Notes: a model not told the origin generated them from the sequence alone. Shown: positions 7,674-17,071, counted from the first letter of the stretch. The stretch is DNA of 45,869 bases from Bacillus sp. 522_BSPC (GCF_001076885.1 NZ_JVDT01000273.1:364-46232); one strand, 5' to 3'. Numbers and translations are program-made.

Positions 7674-9287
7674 ATGACACCATGGAATCAAGTATATCAC
7701 CCATTAAATAATTTATGGATTTCAGCATTGGTTGCTGCAATTCCCATCATAAGCTTTATCTTATTATTGACGGTGATGAAACTAAAAGGATATATCGCTG
7801 GTGCATATAGTATGGTTATTGCTGCATTAGTGGCTATTTTTCTTTATAAGATGCCAATAATCCTTGTGATAATGGCAGCTTTTTATGGAATCATAGCTGG
7901 CATATGGCCGGTAGCTTCTATCGTATTTGCTGCAATATTTCTTTATAAAATAACGGTTAAAACAGGAAAATTTAAAATAATTGAAAATAGTATTTCTTTT
8001 ATCACTTCTGATCAACGATTACAAGTACTTATTGTAGCTTTCTCTTTTGGAGCATTTTTAGAAGGGGCTGCTGGTTTTGGAGCTCCAGTAGCTATTACAG
8101 CAGCAATTTTAGTAGGTTTAGGCTTTAGTCCTGTATATGCAGCAAGTCTCTGTTTAATCGCAAATATAGCTGGTGGTGCATTTGGAGCAATGGGAATCCC
8201 AGTTACCGTCCCTTCTATACTAACAGGGCTAGATAGCTTAATGGTTGGTAGATACACTGCAATGGTTATTCCGGCTATTAGTATACTTGTTGCGTTCTTA
8301 TTAATAGGTATAATCGATGGATGGAAAGGAATGAAGCAAACTTTTCCTGCTATTTTAGTCAGTAGTATGTCATTTGCTTTCACACAGGCAGTGGTGCTTT
8401 ACTTTGTTGGTGCTGCTTTAGCCGATATTTTTGCTGCGATTGTCAGTTTGATAGCTCTTGCATTATTTTTACAAGTCTGGCAGCCAAAAGAAATATATCG
8501 AATAAAAGAAGAAGGGGATTCGCAAAAAAAGAGCTATTCTTTCGGTTCCATTGCTTACGCGTGGTTGCCTTTTATTTTTTTAACGATTATTGTTACGTTA
8601 TTTAATCTATCCATTGTAAAAGACTTATTTAGTCCGGGAGGTCCATTAGAAAAACTGGTTTTTTTACTTCCCATTCCATTTTTAAATAATAATGTTATAA
8701 AGTTACCTCCTATTGTTCCTGTGGAAACACCATATCCTGCAGTATTTAAATTTGATTTATTTTCATCAACAACTACGGCAATCCTTATAACTATTATAGT
8801 TGCATGCTTTCTTTTTAAATGTAGTAAACAGCTATTGGGAGAAACATTGACAGAAACTGCAAAAGAATTATTTTCTCCTGTACTAACAATATGTAGTGTG
8901 TTAGCTTTTGCTTATATTTGTACTTATTCGGGTATGTCTTCCACTCTTGGTTTGGCGTTTGCTTCTACTGGAAATATCTTCCCATTATTTTCTCCTGTTT
9001 TAGGTTGGTTAGGTGTATTTTTAACTGGTTCGGTTGTAAATAGTGGTTCGTTATTTGCACCATTGCAAGCCGTAACAGCATCTCAAATTGGGATAATTTC
9101 TGAAAAAATGGTTGCAGTGAATGTAATGGGCGGTACAATGGCAAAAATGATTTCTCCACAGTCTATTGCCGTTGCAGCTGCAGCAGTAGGACTTTCAGGA
9201 CAAGAAAGTAAATTATTTAATATCACCATAAAATATAGCATCCTATTACTTGTGTTAATTGGCATAATTAGTTGGCTATTGTTTTAG
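7674..9287 (+). CDS. lctP: L-lactate permease (LctP/LldP family)
   Basis: Proton-coupled lactate (possibly also glycolate) permease, 537 residues, the family length, with about 12-14 hydrophobic segments. Diagnostic stretches are FGAFLEGAAGFGAPVAITAAIL (about 122-143), NIAGGAFGAMGIPV (164-177) and, near the C-terminus, GSVVNSGSLFAPLQAVTASQIG and MAKMISPQSIAVAAAA. ATG is preceded by GGAGGAG. It is flanked by strong terminators on both sides, so it is transcribed alone. A short inverted repeat AGTAA...TTACT (about 7608-7624) lies in the 5' region. Lactate oxidation genes (lutABC or ldh) are not in the window. Confidence 0.92.
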   Translation: MTPWNQVYHPLNNLWISALVAAIPIISFILLLTVMKLKGYIAGAYSMVIAALVAIFLYKMPIILVIMAAFYGIIAGIWPVASIVFAAIFLYKITVKTGKFKIIENSISFITSDQRLQVLIVAFSFGAFLEGAAGFGAPVAITAAILVGLGFSPVYAASLCLIANIAGGAFGAMGIPVTVPSILTGLDSLMVGRYTAMVIPAISILVAFLLIGIIDGWKGMKQTFPAILVSSMSFAFTQAVVLYFVGAALADIFAAIVSLIALALFLQVWQPKEIYRIKEEGDSQKKSYSFGSIAYAWLPFIFLTIIVTLFNLSIVKDLFSPGGPLEKLVFLLPIPFLNNNVIKLPPIVPVETPYPAVFKFDLFSSTTTAILITIIVACFLFKCSKQLLGETLTETAKELFSPVLTICSVLAFAYICTYSGMSSTLGLAFASTGNIFPLFSPVLGWLGVFLTGSVVNSGSLFAPLQAVTASQIGIISEKMVAVNVMGGTMAKMISPQSIAVAAAAVGLSGQESKLFNITIKYSILLLVLIGIISWLLF

Positions 9288-9389
9288 GTTTAGGTGGTCG
9301 ATATAAAAGTATTTCTGAGTTCTGGAATAAATAAGTGAGTGTTCTATAGAGAGAAGCTTTAGTTAATATACTTAATATGATTGCAATTT

Positions 9390-9425
9390 AAGACACAATT
9401 CTTAGTGGGAATTGTGTCTTTTTTT
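9390..9425 (+). terminator. Terminator after lctP
   Basis: AAGACACAATTC (9390-9401) pairs perfectly with GAATTGTGTCTT (9409-9420), followed by a T-run. Confidence 0.9.
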
Positions 9426-9661
9426 AGCTCTTTATAAACGTATCATTATCTTTTTCAATGGTAATATAGGAATTTGATGTGGGTAAAAATACAAATATTG
9501 CCTTTTTAGATAATGAATCATTCATCATTTTAACCATTATACAATCAAACTAAAGAGAAATATTATTAGAATGATGGGAACTATTACTAGTTGGAGTTCA
9601 AAAAAATAAGACAAATTAAATATATCCCCCAAAATTAGTAAAATCTCTATAGAATGTATGG
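9426..9661. other. Gene-free intergenic stretch
   Basis: About 235 bases of AT-rich sequence with no supportable reading frame or strong structure, between the lctP terminator and the xylo-oligosaccharide operon promoter. Confidence 0.5.
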
Positions 9662-9714
9662 ATGAAAATAACGCTTACATTTGTTATGGTAAGAATGTAA
9701 AGAAAGCGTTTTCT
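9662..9714 (+). promoter_or_regulatory. Promoter and cre box of the xylo-oligosaccharide operon
   Basis: ATGAAA (9662-9667) and TATGGT (9685-9690) are 17 bases apart and could form a sigma-A promoter. AGAAAGCGTTTTCT (9701-9714) matches the CcpA cre consensus TGNAARCGNWWWCA at all but the outermost bases and would sit just after the start point. A second, weaker cre-like half (TGTAAGCGTTAT, minus strand, 9670-9681) overlaps the spacer. Carbon catabolite repression is inferred. Confidence 0.6.
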
Positions 9715-9820
9715 TTATGATTGGGAAAAGGAGGAGGATAAGAAAGTCCTATTTTTTATTTTATCTGAATGAAAGTCTTTATTAATTTTATTGTCTGAAA
9801 TTTTATATGGGGGTGTAAAA

Positions 9821-11485
9821 ATGAAGAAGATAATATCCGTTTTATCTGTATTTTTAATAGGTTTATTAGTGCTCTCAGGATGCGAATCTGATAAAGAAAC
9901 ATCATCTAATGTGGACGAAAATGGAATAAAGACCTTTACTGCATTTATGGCTGTTCCTGGTAAGGAATTGCCTGATGATAATAGAATGATGAATAAAATT
10001 GCTGAAAAAATAGGAGCAAAGGCAGATGTTACCTGGTTAACAGGACAAACAGCTTCTGAACGAATCGGTGTAATGATTGCAGGAGGAGAATATCCTGATT
10101 TCATTGATGGTTCAGATGGTACAGCCGCGTTAATTAATGCTGGTGCATTAATTCCATTAGAAGACTATCTAGACGATTATCCAAATATTAAAAATTTGTA
10201 TACAGATGCTCAATGGAATCAAATTAGAAATGAAGATGGTCATATCTACATTATTCCTCAATTCGGTATCGTCAAAGGGGAAAATATGGCTGTACAACAT
10301 AATGATGAAGCATTTTGGATCCAAAAACGTATTTTGGAATGGGCTGATTATCCAGAAATAACCACTTTAGATGAATATTTTGACCTTATTGAAAGCTATT
10401 TGAAAGAAAATCCTACTTTGGATGATGGACAGAAGAATATTGGCTTTTCTATTTTATCTGATGATTGGAGATATTTCTGTTTAGAAAACCCACCGCAATT
10501 TTTAGCTGGATATCCTAATGATGGAGCTGCCGTTATTGATCCTGTAACAAAGGAAGCAAAAGTTTATGATAAGATCCCTGAAGCAAAAGAATATTACAAA
10601 ATACTTAGTGAGAAATTTGCGAATGGAATAATTGATCCAGAGACTTTTACGATGTCTTATGACCAATATATTGCAAAAATTTCTTCTGGGCGTGTATTGG
10701 GAATGGTTGATCAACATTGGCAATTCCAGGATGCTGAAAATTCACTTAAGTCACAAGGGTTAGATGAGCTTACTTATGTTCCCCTTGATTTAGTTTTAGA
10801 TGAAAGTGTTACACCACAATATTTTAGCCCACCAACATTAAATGTTGCAAATGGTCTTGGTATTAGCATTAGTAATAAGGATGTGGAAGGCTCTCTGAAG
10901 TTCTTAAATGAGTTACTTGATCCAGAGGTAATGGTTATGAGAACCTGGGGAGAAGAAGGTGTTGATTATGAAGTAGATGATAAAGGAGTATTCTATCGTA
11001 CAGAAGAGCAACGTAATAACGCAAAAGATCAGAATTATGTAACAAATAATTTTTCTGATTATAATTATTTCCCAACTTACGGTGGAATGATGGAAGACGG
11101 AATCAATGCTGTTTCACCTGGGGAGCAACCAGATGAATTCTATGCCACTTTATCTGATTTGGATAGAAAGATTCTAGATGCTTATGGCTATAAAAAATGG
11201 ACGGATTTCTTAACACCAGTGGAGGAAAATGCACCTTGGTATCCGATCTATTCAGCAACTAATGGTTGGACTGCAAGCACACCAGAAGGAATTTCAAAAG
11301 AAAAAATGACGGAAGTAAAGCAACAGTGGTTACCGAAAGTTATTATGACATCACCAGATAAGTTTGAAAGTGCATGGAATGATTATATGGATGCTTATGA
11401 TTCTCAAGTAGATGTTAAGGCATATGAAGATGCCTTAACGAAGGAAGTACAGCGAAGAATCGAAGTGGCTGAATCTACTAATTAA
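9821..11485 (+). CDS. Extracellular sugar-binding lipoprotein (LplA/YtcQ type)
   Basis: Solute-binding component of a CUT1-type carbohydrate ABC importer, 554 residues and membrane-anchored. The signal peptide ends in the lipobox VLSGC, with Cys21 as the lipidation site. A long family-1 binding fold follows; the length fits the large LplA/YtcQ-type proteins that bind oligosaccharides. ATG 9821 has GGGGG 8 bases upstream; an in-frame ATG further upstream (9791) has no ribosome site. Next come two permease genes and two xylanolytic enzymes, so the ligand is most likely xylo-oligosaccharides (inference). No ATPase is encoded nearby in this operon; such systems normally use the shared ATPase MsmX. 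Confidence 0.9.
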   Translation: MKKIISVLSVFLIGLLVLSGCESDKETSSNVDENGIKTFTAFMAVPGKELPDDNRMMNKIAEKIGAKADVTWLTGQTASERIGVMIAGGEYPDFIDGSDGTAALINAGALIPLEDYLDDYPNIKNLYTDAQWNQIRNEDGHIYIIPQFGIVKGENMAVQHNDEAFWIQKRILEWADYPEITTLDEYFDLIESYLKENPTLDDGQKNIGFSILSDDWRYFCLENPPQFLAGYPNDGAAVIDPVTKEAKVYDKIPEAKEYYKILSEKFANGIIDPETFTMSYDQYIAKISSGRVLGMVDQHWQFQDAENSLKSQGLDELTYVPLDLVLDESVTPQYFSPPTLNVANGLGISISNKDVEGSLKFLNELLDPEVMVMRTWGEEGVDYEVDDKGVFYRTEEQRNNAKDQNYVTNNFSDYNYFPTYGGMMEDGINAVSPGEQPDEFYATLSDLDRKILDAYGYKKWTDFLTPVEENAPWYPIYSATNGWTASTPEGISKEKMTEVKQQWLPKVIMTSPDKFESAWNDYMDAYDSQVDVKAYEDALTKEVQRRIEVAESTN

Positions 11486-11503
11486 GAAATAAAAATATTA
11501 GAT

Positions 11504-11560
11504 AACGAATTATTTGGGGATACGGCCTAGAATTTAGGGCGTTTTCCCAAATAATTCGTT
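11504..11560 (+). terminator. Intra-operon stem-loop (attenuator-like)
   Basis: Perfect 15-bp arms AACGAATTATTTGGG (11504-11518) and CCCAAATAATTCGTT (11546-11560), followed only by TTAATG. The short T-tail suggests a partial terminator or mRNA-stabilising hairpin that raises binding-protein output relative to the permeases. Confidence 0.7.
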
Positions 11561-11604
11561 TTAATGAAAGGTGCGTGTTAACGTTGCAGCAGGAGAAACC
11601 GGTG

Positions 11605-12561
11605 ATGTTAGAATCTGTCGTTCAGCCATCTCCCAAAAAGGTAAGTTCATTAAAAAAACTATTTAAGAAATGTCGAGAACAAAAGGAATTAGTGTTACTG
11701 TCTATCCCTTTTGTTATTTATGCATTAATTTTTTATTACGCCCCCCTCAGTGGTTGGTTAATGGCTTTTCAAAATTATCGGCCAGGAAGAGGGATATTGG
11801 ATCAAGAATGGGTGGGGTTAAGCAACTTTAAATTTCTTTTTTCCGATCCAACATTCATTCATGTAGTTCGTAATACGTTAGCAATGAGTATTATAAACCT
11901 TGTGCTAGGATTTGTTTTTTCAATTGGATTTGCCATTCTATTAAATGAAGTAAGAAATAAAACGGTCAAAAAGTTTATGCAAACCGTGTCATATCTTCCT
12001 CACTTTTTATCCTGGATTATCGTTACAGGAATTGTAATGGAAGTATTATCTCCTGAAACAGGAATTATCAATCAACTATTATTACTATTTGGAGTAATTG
12101 ATACACCAATTAACTTTTTTGCAGACCCTAAATACTTCTGGTGGATTGTAGGCTTTGCGAATGTGTGGAAATCAACTGGATGGGGAAGTATCATTTATTT
12201 AGCAGCAATGGCATCCATTAATGATGAATTATATGAAGCTGCATCTATTGATGGAGCGAATCGCTTAAGAAAAATTTGGCATGTTACTTTGCCAGGTATT
12301 AAACCAACTATCTTTATACTCTTATTAATTAATATTGGAAATATATTGAATGCTGGATTTGAAGTTCAATATCTATTAGGAAATGGATTAGTTCAAGGAG
12401 TATCACAAACAATTGATATCTTTGTTTTAAAATATGGAATTAGCTTAAATAACTATTCTTTAGCTACAGCTGCTGGAATATTTAATGGGATAATTAGTCT
12501 TACCTTAATCTTTATTGCCAACCATTTAGCGAAAATGGCAGGAGAAGAAAGACTATTCTAA
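11605..12561 (+). CDS. Sugar ABC transporter permease (LplB type)
   Basis: First integral-membrane subunit of the oligosaccharide importer, about 318 residues with six TM segments. The EAA loop that contacts the ATPase reads EAASIDGANRLRKIWHVTLPGIKP (about 212-235). Three starts are possible. ATG 11605 is preferred because AGGAG lies 9 bases upstream; TTG 11584 and GTG 11575 have poorer or too-close sites. The stretch FYYAPLSGWLMAFQNYRPGRGI is typical of the LplB/YteP subfamily that pairs with large LplA-type binding proteins. It is followed by its partner after 15 bases. Confidence 0.9.
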   Translation: MLESVVQPSPKKVSSLKKLFKKCREQKELVLLSIPFVIYALIFYYAPLSGWLMAFQNYRPGRGILDQEWVGLSNFKFLFSDPTFIHVVRNTLAMSIINLVLGFVFSIGFAILLNEVRNKTVKKFMQTVSYLPHFLSWIIVTGIVMEVLSPETGIINQLLLLFGVIDTPINFFADPKYFWWIVGFANVWKSTGWGSIIYLAAMASINDELYEAASIDGANRLRKIWHVTLPGIKPTIFILLLINIGNILNAGFEVQYLLGNGLVQGVSQTIDIFVLKYGISLNNYSLATAAGIFNGIISLTLIFIANHLAKMAGEERLF

Positions 12562-12576
12562 AGGAGGCTCGAAGCG

Positions 12577-13458
12577 ATGAAAAAGGTCTATTATTCTGAT
12601 GTTCTTTTTGATATACTCAAATGGATTTTTTTACTATTTTTTATTCTTGCAACACTTTACCCAATTTTAAACACGCTAGCAGTGTCCTTTAATGACGGAT
12701 TAGATTCGATTAAAGGAGGAATTTACCTCTTTCCAAGAGAATTAACACTTGATAACTATATCACTGTATTCCAAAAAGATTCGCTTATTCAAGCTTCTAT
12801 AATTACTGTTTCCCGAACAGTAATTGCCACCATCGTCCAATTATTTCTAACAGCTCTTTTAGCTTATATTTTAAGTAGAAAGGAATTTGTATTTAGAAAA
12901 TCTATCACATTGCTTTATATCTTTACCATGTATTTAAATGCAGGTTTGATTCCCAATTATTTATTGATGGGTAAATTAGGATTGTTAAATAGTTTTTGGG
13001 TATATATCATCCCAGGAATGATCAGTGCATTTAACATGTTGGTCATCCGTACGTATATTAATGGATTACCAGAGAGTTTGGTGGAATCTGCCAAAATGGA
13101 TGGGGCATCGCATTTTAGAATATTCATAAGTATTATAATGCCACTGTGCAAACCAGTTTTAGCAACTGTTGCATTATTTATAGCAGTATATCAATGGAAT
13201 GCTTGGTTCGATGCCATGTTATATAACGGATTTAATGACAGATTGACCACATTACAATATGAATTAATGAAACTGCTTTCATCTGTGACGAGTCAAGGTG
13301 CAAATGTAGATTCTATGAAAAACTCGTCTTCAATGGTTACTCCTACGTCGATCCGAGCAGCTACTACAATTATTACCGCATTGCCGATTGTCTGTCTTTA
13401 TCCATTCTTACAAAAGTATTTTATGAGTGGATTAACAATAGGTGGAGTAAAAGAATAA
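12577..13458 (+). CDS. Sugar ABC transporter permease (LplC type)
   Basis: Second membrane subunit, 293 residues with six TM segments. The EAA-like loop is VESAKMDGASHFRIFISIIMPLCKP (about 168-192), and the C-terminal KYFMSGLTIGGVKE is the hallmark end of the LplC/YtcP subfamily. GGAGG lies about 8 bases before the ATG. It pairs with the preceding permease and the upstream binding lipoprotein. No ATPase follows. Confidence 0.92.
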   Translation: MKKVYYSDVLFDILKWIFLLFFILATLYPILNTLAVSFNDGLDSIKGGIYLFPRELTLDNYITVFQKDSLIQASIITVSRTVIATIVQLFLTALLAYILSRKEFVFRKSITLLYIFTMYLNAGLIPNYLLMGKLGLLNSFWVYIIPGMISAFNMLVIRTYINGLPESLVESAKMDGASHFRIFISIIMPLCKPVLATVALFIAVYQWNAWFDAMLYNGFNDRLTTLQYELMKLLSSVTSQGANVDSMKNSSSMVTPTSIRAATTIITALPIVCLYPFLQKYFMSGLTIGGVKE

Positions 13459-13478
13459 TAGCTAAAAAAAGAAATAGT

Positions 13479-13510
13479 GGAGGTGACACTACTTGACTAT
13501 CAGGGAGTGA
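13479..13510 (+). promoter_or_regulatory. Strong ribosome site with five-codon mini-ORF before GH8 gene
   Basis: GGAGGTGA (13479-13486) is an excellent ribosome site, but 7 to 9 bases on it meets only TTG ACT ATC AGG GAG TGA. An ACTATCA/TGATAGT hairpin (13496-13502/13508-13514) overlaps the mini-ORF. The true enzyme start (ATG 13528) lies 17 bases past its stop and has only a weak GGTAG site, suggesting coupled or regulated translation. Confidence 0.45.
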
Positions 13511-13527
13511 TAGTTCGGTAGATTAGT

Positions 13528-14658
13528 ATGGGAAAAGCATTTCAAACTGGGGAATATACAAATTTATTTGCAAAATATGGTTATCAGGAACAGGAAATTA
13601 ATGATCGTTTAGCACTGATTTGGCAAACATTATTTTTTGGAAAAGATGATGAACGTATTTATTATGAGACGGATAACGAGATGGGATATGTTGTGGACAC
13701 AGGGAATAATGATGTTAGAACAGAAGGAATGTCCTATGCAATGATGCTAAGTGTGCAATTAGATCAAAAGGAAGTATTTGATCGATTGTGGAAATGGACG
13801 AAAACGTATATGTGGATGGATTCGGGAGTTCATGCAAACTATTTTGCTTGGTCTGTTTCACCTGAAGGAGTAAAAAATGCTTACGGTCCTGCTCCAGATG
13901 GAGAGGAATATTTTGCAATGGCTTTATTCTTTGCTTCCCATCGTTGGGGAGATGGCAGAGGAATTTTTCAATACTCTGAGCAAGCAAAAGATATTTTACA
14001 CCATTGTATTCATAAAGGAGAAAACAATGATGGTTTTCCTATGTGGAATCCTGAAAATAAACTCATTAAATTTATTCCAGAAGTGGAATACTCTGATCCA
14101 TCCTATCATTTGCCTCACTTTTACGAACTCTTTTCCATCTGGGCAAATGATGAGGACTGCGACTTTTGGAAGGAAGCTGCTGAAGCTAGTAGAAACTATT
14201 TATTAAAGGCGTGCCATCCTGCCACAGGTCTTACAGCAGAGTATGCTGATTATGATGGGAATCCTTATTATGACAGTGAGCATTTTCATTTTTACAGCGA
14301 TTCGTATCGAGTGGCGGCTAATATTGGTCTTGATTATGAATGGTTTGGAAAAGAGGAAAAGCTAAGAATTTGTGTGGCAAATATCCAAAAGTTCTTTTGT
14401 GAAACAGTTAAAGGAGAAGTAGATTATGTCTACGCCATAGATGGAACAAAAGTAGAACAGAAGGTATTACATCCTGTAGGGTTATTGGCAACAAATGCTA
14501 TGGCCTCACTTGCGACAGAGGGGAAATACGACTATGCAAGAGAATGTGTAGAAAAGCTATGGAACACACCTCTTAGAACAGGAAATCGCAGATATTATGA
14601 TAACTTTCTTTATAGCTTTGCATTTTTAGCGTTAAGTGGAAATTTTAGAATTTGGTAA
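13528..14658 (+). CDS. GH8 reducing-end xylose-releasing exo-oligoxylanase
   Basis: Glycoside hydrolase family 8 enzyme closely resembling Bacillus halodurans Rex (EC 3.2.1.156), which removes xylose from the reducing end of xylo-oligosaccharides by inversion. 376 residues, near the ~388 of Rex, with no signal peptide, so it acts in the cytoplasm on imported oligomers. The family signature RTEGMSYAMM holds the presumed general acid Glu66. Asp258 in FYSDSYRVAAN corresponds to the Rex general base (Asp263). Other conserved blocks are APDGEEYFAMALFFASHRWGDG, IPEVEYSDPSYHLPHFYELF and RTGNRRYYDN. The start must be ATG 13528 because a TAG lies in phase three codons upstream. Embedded between transporter and GH43 genes. 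Confidence 0.92.
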   Translation: MGKAFQTGEYTNLFAKYGYQEQEINDRLALIWQTLFFGKDDERIYYETDNEMGYVVDTGNNDVRTEGMSYAMMLSVQLDQKEVFDRLWKWTKTYMWMDSGVHANYFAWSVSPEGVKNAYGPAPDGEEYFAMALFFASHRWGDGRGIFQYSEQAKDILHHCIHKGENNDGFPMWNPENKLIKFIPEVEYSDPSYHLPHFYELFSIWANDEDCDFWKEAAEASRNYLLKACHPATGLTAEYADYDGNPYYDSEHFHFYSDSYRVAANIGLDYEWFGKEEKLRICVANIQKFFCETVKGEVDYVYAIDGTKVEQKVLHPVGLLATNAMASLATEGKYDYARECVEKLWNTPLRTGNRRYYDNFLYSFAFLALSGNFRIW

Positions 14659-14687
14659 ATTTATATAATAAGAAGGGATGATTAGTA

Positions 14688-16268
14688 GTGCAAACTTTTC
14701 AGAATCCGATTGTAAAAGGATTTTCGCCAGATCCATCTATTTGTGTTGTTGGAGACGATTATTATTTAGTAACTTCTACTTTTTCTTATTTTCCAGGTGT
14801 TCCAATCTATCATAGTAAGGATCTTGTTAATTGGGAACTGATTGGAAATATCTTAGAGCGAGAATCACAGCTTCCTTTAGCAGATGTTACGCATTCTCAA
14901 GGTATTTTTGCTCCATCCATCAGATACAATAATGGTACTTTCTATATGATAACAACAAATGTCCCAAAAGGCGGTAACTTTATTGTAACTGCCACTGATC
15001 CAAGAGGGCCATGGTCAGATCCATATTATTTAGATGGAGCAGAGGGAATCGATCCAAGTTTGTTTTTTGATACAGATGGAAAATGCTATTATGTGGGAAC
15101 TAGACCTAATCCTAAGGGAGTTCGCTACAATGGGGATTGGGAGGTATGGCTACAGGAATTAGATCTATCTTCCATGAAATTAGTAGGAGTCAGTACAAAA
15201 CTTTGGAAAGGCGCATTGCGGGATGCAATTTGGCCAGAAGGACCCCATTTATATAAACGGAACGGTTATTATTACTTAATGATTGCGGAAGGCGGTACTG
15301 GATTTGATCACTGTGTTACGATTGCAAGAAGTAAGAAAGTTGATGGTCCGTATATAGGGAATCCATGTAATCCAATTCTTACCCATAGGCACCTAGGAAG
15401 TAATTATCCTGTAAGGAATGTCGGACATGGCGACTTGGTTGAGGCATCTGATGGAAGCTGGTATATGACTTGTCTTGCTAGTCGTGTTTTTGAAGGATAT
15501 AGCAATTTAGGAAGAGAAACCTTTTTAGCAGAGGTCATTTGGGAAAATGATTGGCCAGTAGTTAATCCAGGAGTAGGAAGGCTCGAGCAAGAGCAGGAGC
15601 ACAAACTTCCACTTTCTCCAGTAGAATCGCTAAATCCACAAATTCAATTGGAACAACCTTTAGATAAGCGACTATTATTTTTAAGAAATCCGAATATGGA
15701 AAAGTACGCTTTTGATGAAAGAGATGGCTGGTTAAGAATATATGCTTCACAACATACGATTGCTGATATTGCGTCTCCTTCGTATATAGGTGTTAGACAA
15801 CAATCAATGTGGTATACGCTTACAACTAAGCTTGATTTTGTCCCGCAGCATAATGGAGATGAAGCTGGGCTTGTGATTCTTCAAAATGATCGTTACTCTA
15901 TTTGCTTTGTAGCGGGGTTATTTGATGGACAAAGAGAATTAAGAGTCATAACAAATTATGACGGGGAAGATAGGCTGGAGGCACGAGTAGTAGAGGACTC
16001 TAATAGTCTAATCTTAAACATTAAAGGTGATTGTCAAAATCTACATTTCTATTATTCTAAGGATGGAAAAGATATAGAAGTGGCAAAAAATATAGACGCA
16101 CACTTCCTAAGCACGGAGATAGCAGGAGGGTTTGTTGGATGTACCATGGGAGTCTATGTTACTAGTAAAGTGGATGTAACAAACAGTTGTTATGCAGACT
16201 TTCAATGGTTGAAGCAAGTAAACATGGAAGCGGAATCACAGGAAACAAAAAAAGGTGAAACTGCATGA
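14688..16268 (+). CDS. xynB: GH43 beta-xylosidase
   Basis: Intracellular family 43 glycosidase (subfamily 11 type), 526 residues, releasing xylose from the non-reducing end of xylo-oligosaccharides by inversion (EC 3.2.1.37), perhaps with arabinofuranosidase side activity. The five-bladed propeller carries the three catalytic carboxylates: Asp15 in FSPDPSI (base), Asp122 in GIDPSLFFD (pKa modulator) and Glu184 in WPEGPHLY (acid). The C-terminal half (about 320-515) is the beta-sandwich domain usual in XynB. There is no signal peptide. GTG start with AAGGGA 9 bases upstream. Its stop overlaps the yesL-type ATG by four bases (ATGA), implying translational coupling. Together with the GH8 enzyme it would degrade oligomers from both ends. 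Confidence 0.93.
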   Translation: MQTFQNPIVKGFSPDPSICVVGDDYYLVTSTFSYFPGVPIYHSKDLVNWELIGNILERESQLPLADVTHSQGIFAPSIRYNNGTFYMITTNVPKGGNFIVTATDPRGPWSDPYYLDGAEGIDPSLFFDTDGKCYYVGTRPNPKGVRYNGDWEVWLQELDLSSMKLVGVSTKLWKGALRDAIWPEGPHLYKRNGYYYLMIAEGGTGFDHCVTIARSKKVDGPYIGNPCNPILTHRHLGSNYPVRNVGHGDLVEASDGSWYMTCLASRVFEGYSNLGRETFLAEVIWENDWPVVNPGVGRLEQEQEHKLPLSPVESLNPQIQLEQPLDKRLLFLRNPNMEKYAFDERDGWLRIYASQHTIADIASPSYIGVRQQSMWYTLTTKLDFVPQHNGDEAGLVILQNDRYSICFVAGLFDGQRELRVITNYDGEDRLEARVVEDSNSLILNIKGDCQNLHFYYSKDGKDIEVAKNIDAHFLSTEIAGGFVGCTMGVYVTSKVDVTNSCYADFQWLKQVNMEAESQETKKGETA

Positions 16269-16870
16269 ATAGATTAATGAATGGAATATACATGAGAAGA
16301 TTGACGAAGATAGCCAATTTATTATATTTAAGCATTCTTTGGGCAGTTTTCTCCTTACCTATCATTACGATTGGAGCATCAACGGCTGCATTGTATTATG
16401 CAGCCCATCATGCTGTTAGAGAGGAAGAGGGATATATATTTCCGCAATTTTGGAAAGCGATGAAAAGTAGCTTTAAACAGGCTACTATTACTTGGTTGTT
16501 TTTTGCTACTGCTATTTCTGTGTTTTATTACAATAGCCTATTTTTAGGAGCACAGGCAAGTGGCGGTATAGTAGCTATAATAGGGCAAACATTTTTTCTT
16601 CTTCTTATTCCATTTTTATGTTGTTGTTTTATCTATGCTATTTCCTATATAGCAAGGTTTCACTCCCCATTAAAAATTGTTTGGAAAAATGCAGCTATAT
16701 TAGCTATTAGCAATTTGCCTAGATCACTATTTTTTTTAATACTATTTGTGATTTTTATATTTAGTATATGGTTATTACCAATCTTAATTGTAATCCTTCC
16801 TGCTTTCTTCGCATATAATGTCGGTCGCTATATGGAAAAAATATTTTCTAGCTATTTGCTAGAGAAATAA
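16265..16870 (+). CDS. YesL family (DUF624) membrane protein
   Basis: 201-residue membrane protein with four to five TM segments. The family signature ILWAVFSLPIITIGASTAALYYA lies at about residues 23-45. DUF624/YesL proteins occur almost always beside LplA/B/C-type sugar importers and YesM/YesN two-component systems, as here; their function is unproven. It overlaps the GH43 stop by four bases and closes the catabolic operon. A gap of about 130 bases with a new cre box follows, before the kinase. Confidence 0.85.
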   Translation: MNRLMNGIYMRRLTKIANLLYLSILWAVFSLPIITIGASTAALYYAAHHAVREEEGYIFPQFWKAMKSSFKQATITWLFFATAISVFYYNSLFLGAQASGGIVAIIGQTFFLLLIPFLCCCFIYAISYIARFHSPLKIVWKNAAILAISNLPRSLFFLILFVIFIFSIWLLPILIVILPAFFAYNVGRYMEKIFSSYLLEK

Positions 16871-17001
16871 TAAGAGATTGATGCAAAAAAAAGGTAAAAG
16901 AAGTGATGATATAACTGAATATCATGGATTCATAGTAATGATGATTTTTATTGAAAAATCTCTATATTTTAATGGGAAAAGAATGGTAGAATATAGGTTA
17001 T

Positions 17002-17071
17002 AGAAAGCGTTTACAATCAAGGTGTAAATATAATAGGTGCTATTGTTCATTATTACTTTTGATTGCAATAG
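17002..17071 (+). promoter_or_regulatory. cre box and structured leader before kinase gene
   Basis: AGAAAGCGTTTACA (17002-17015) matches the cre consensus at 13 of 14 positions. The following leader can fold in competing ways: CAATCAA (17014-17020) with TTGATTG (17059-17065) enclosing hairpin AATAG-GTG-CTATT (17032-17044), or CTATTG (17040-17045) with CAATAG (17066-17071). CcpA control of the two-component genes is likely; the leader switch is speculative. Confidence 0.5.
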
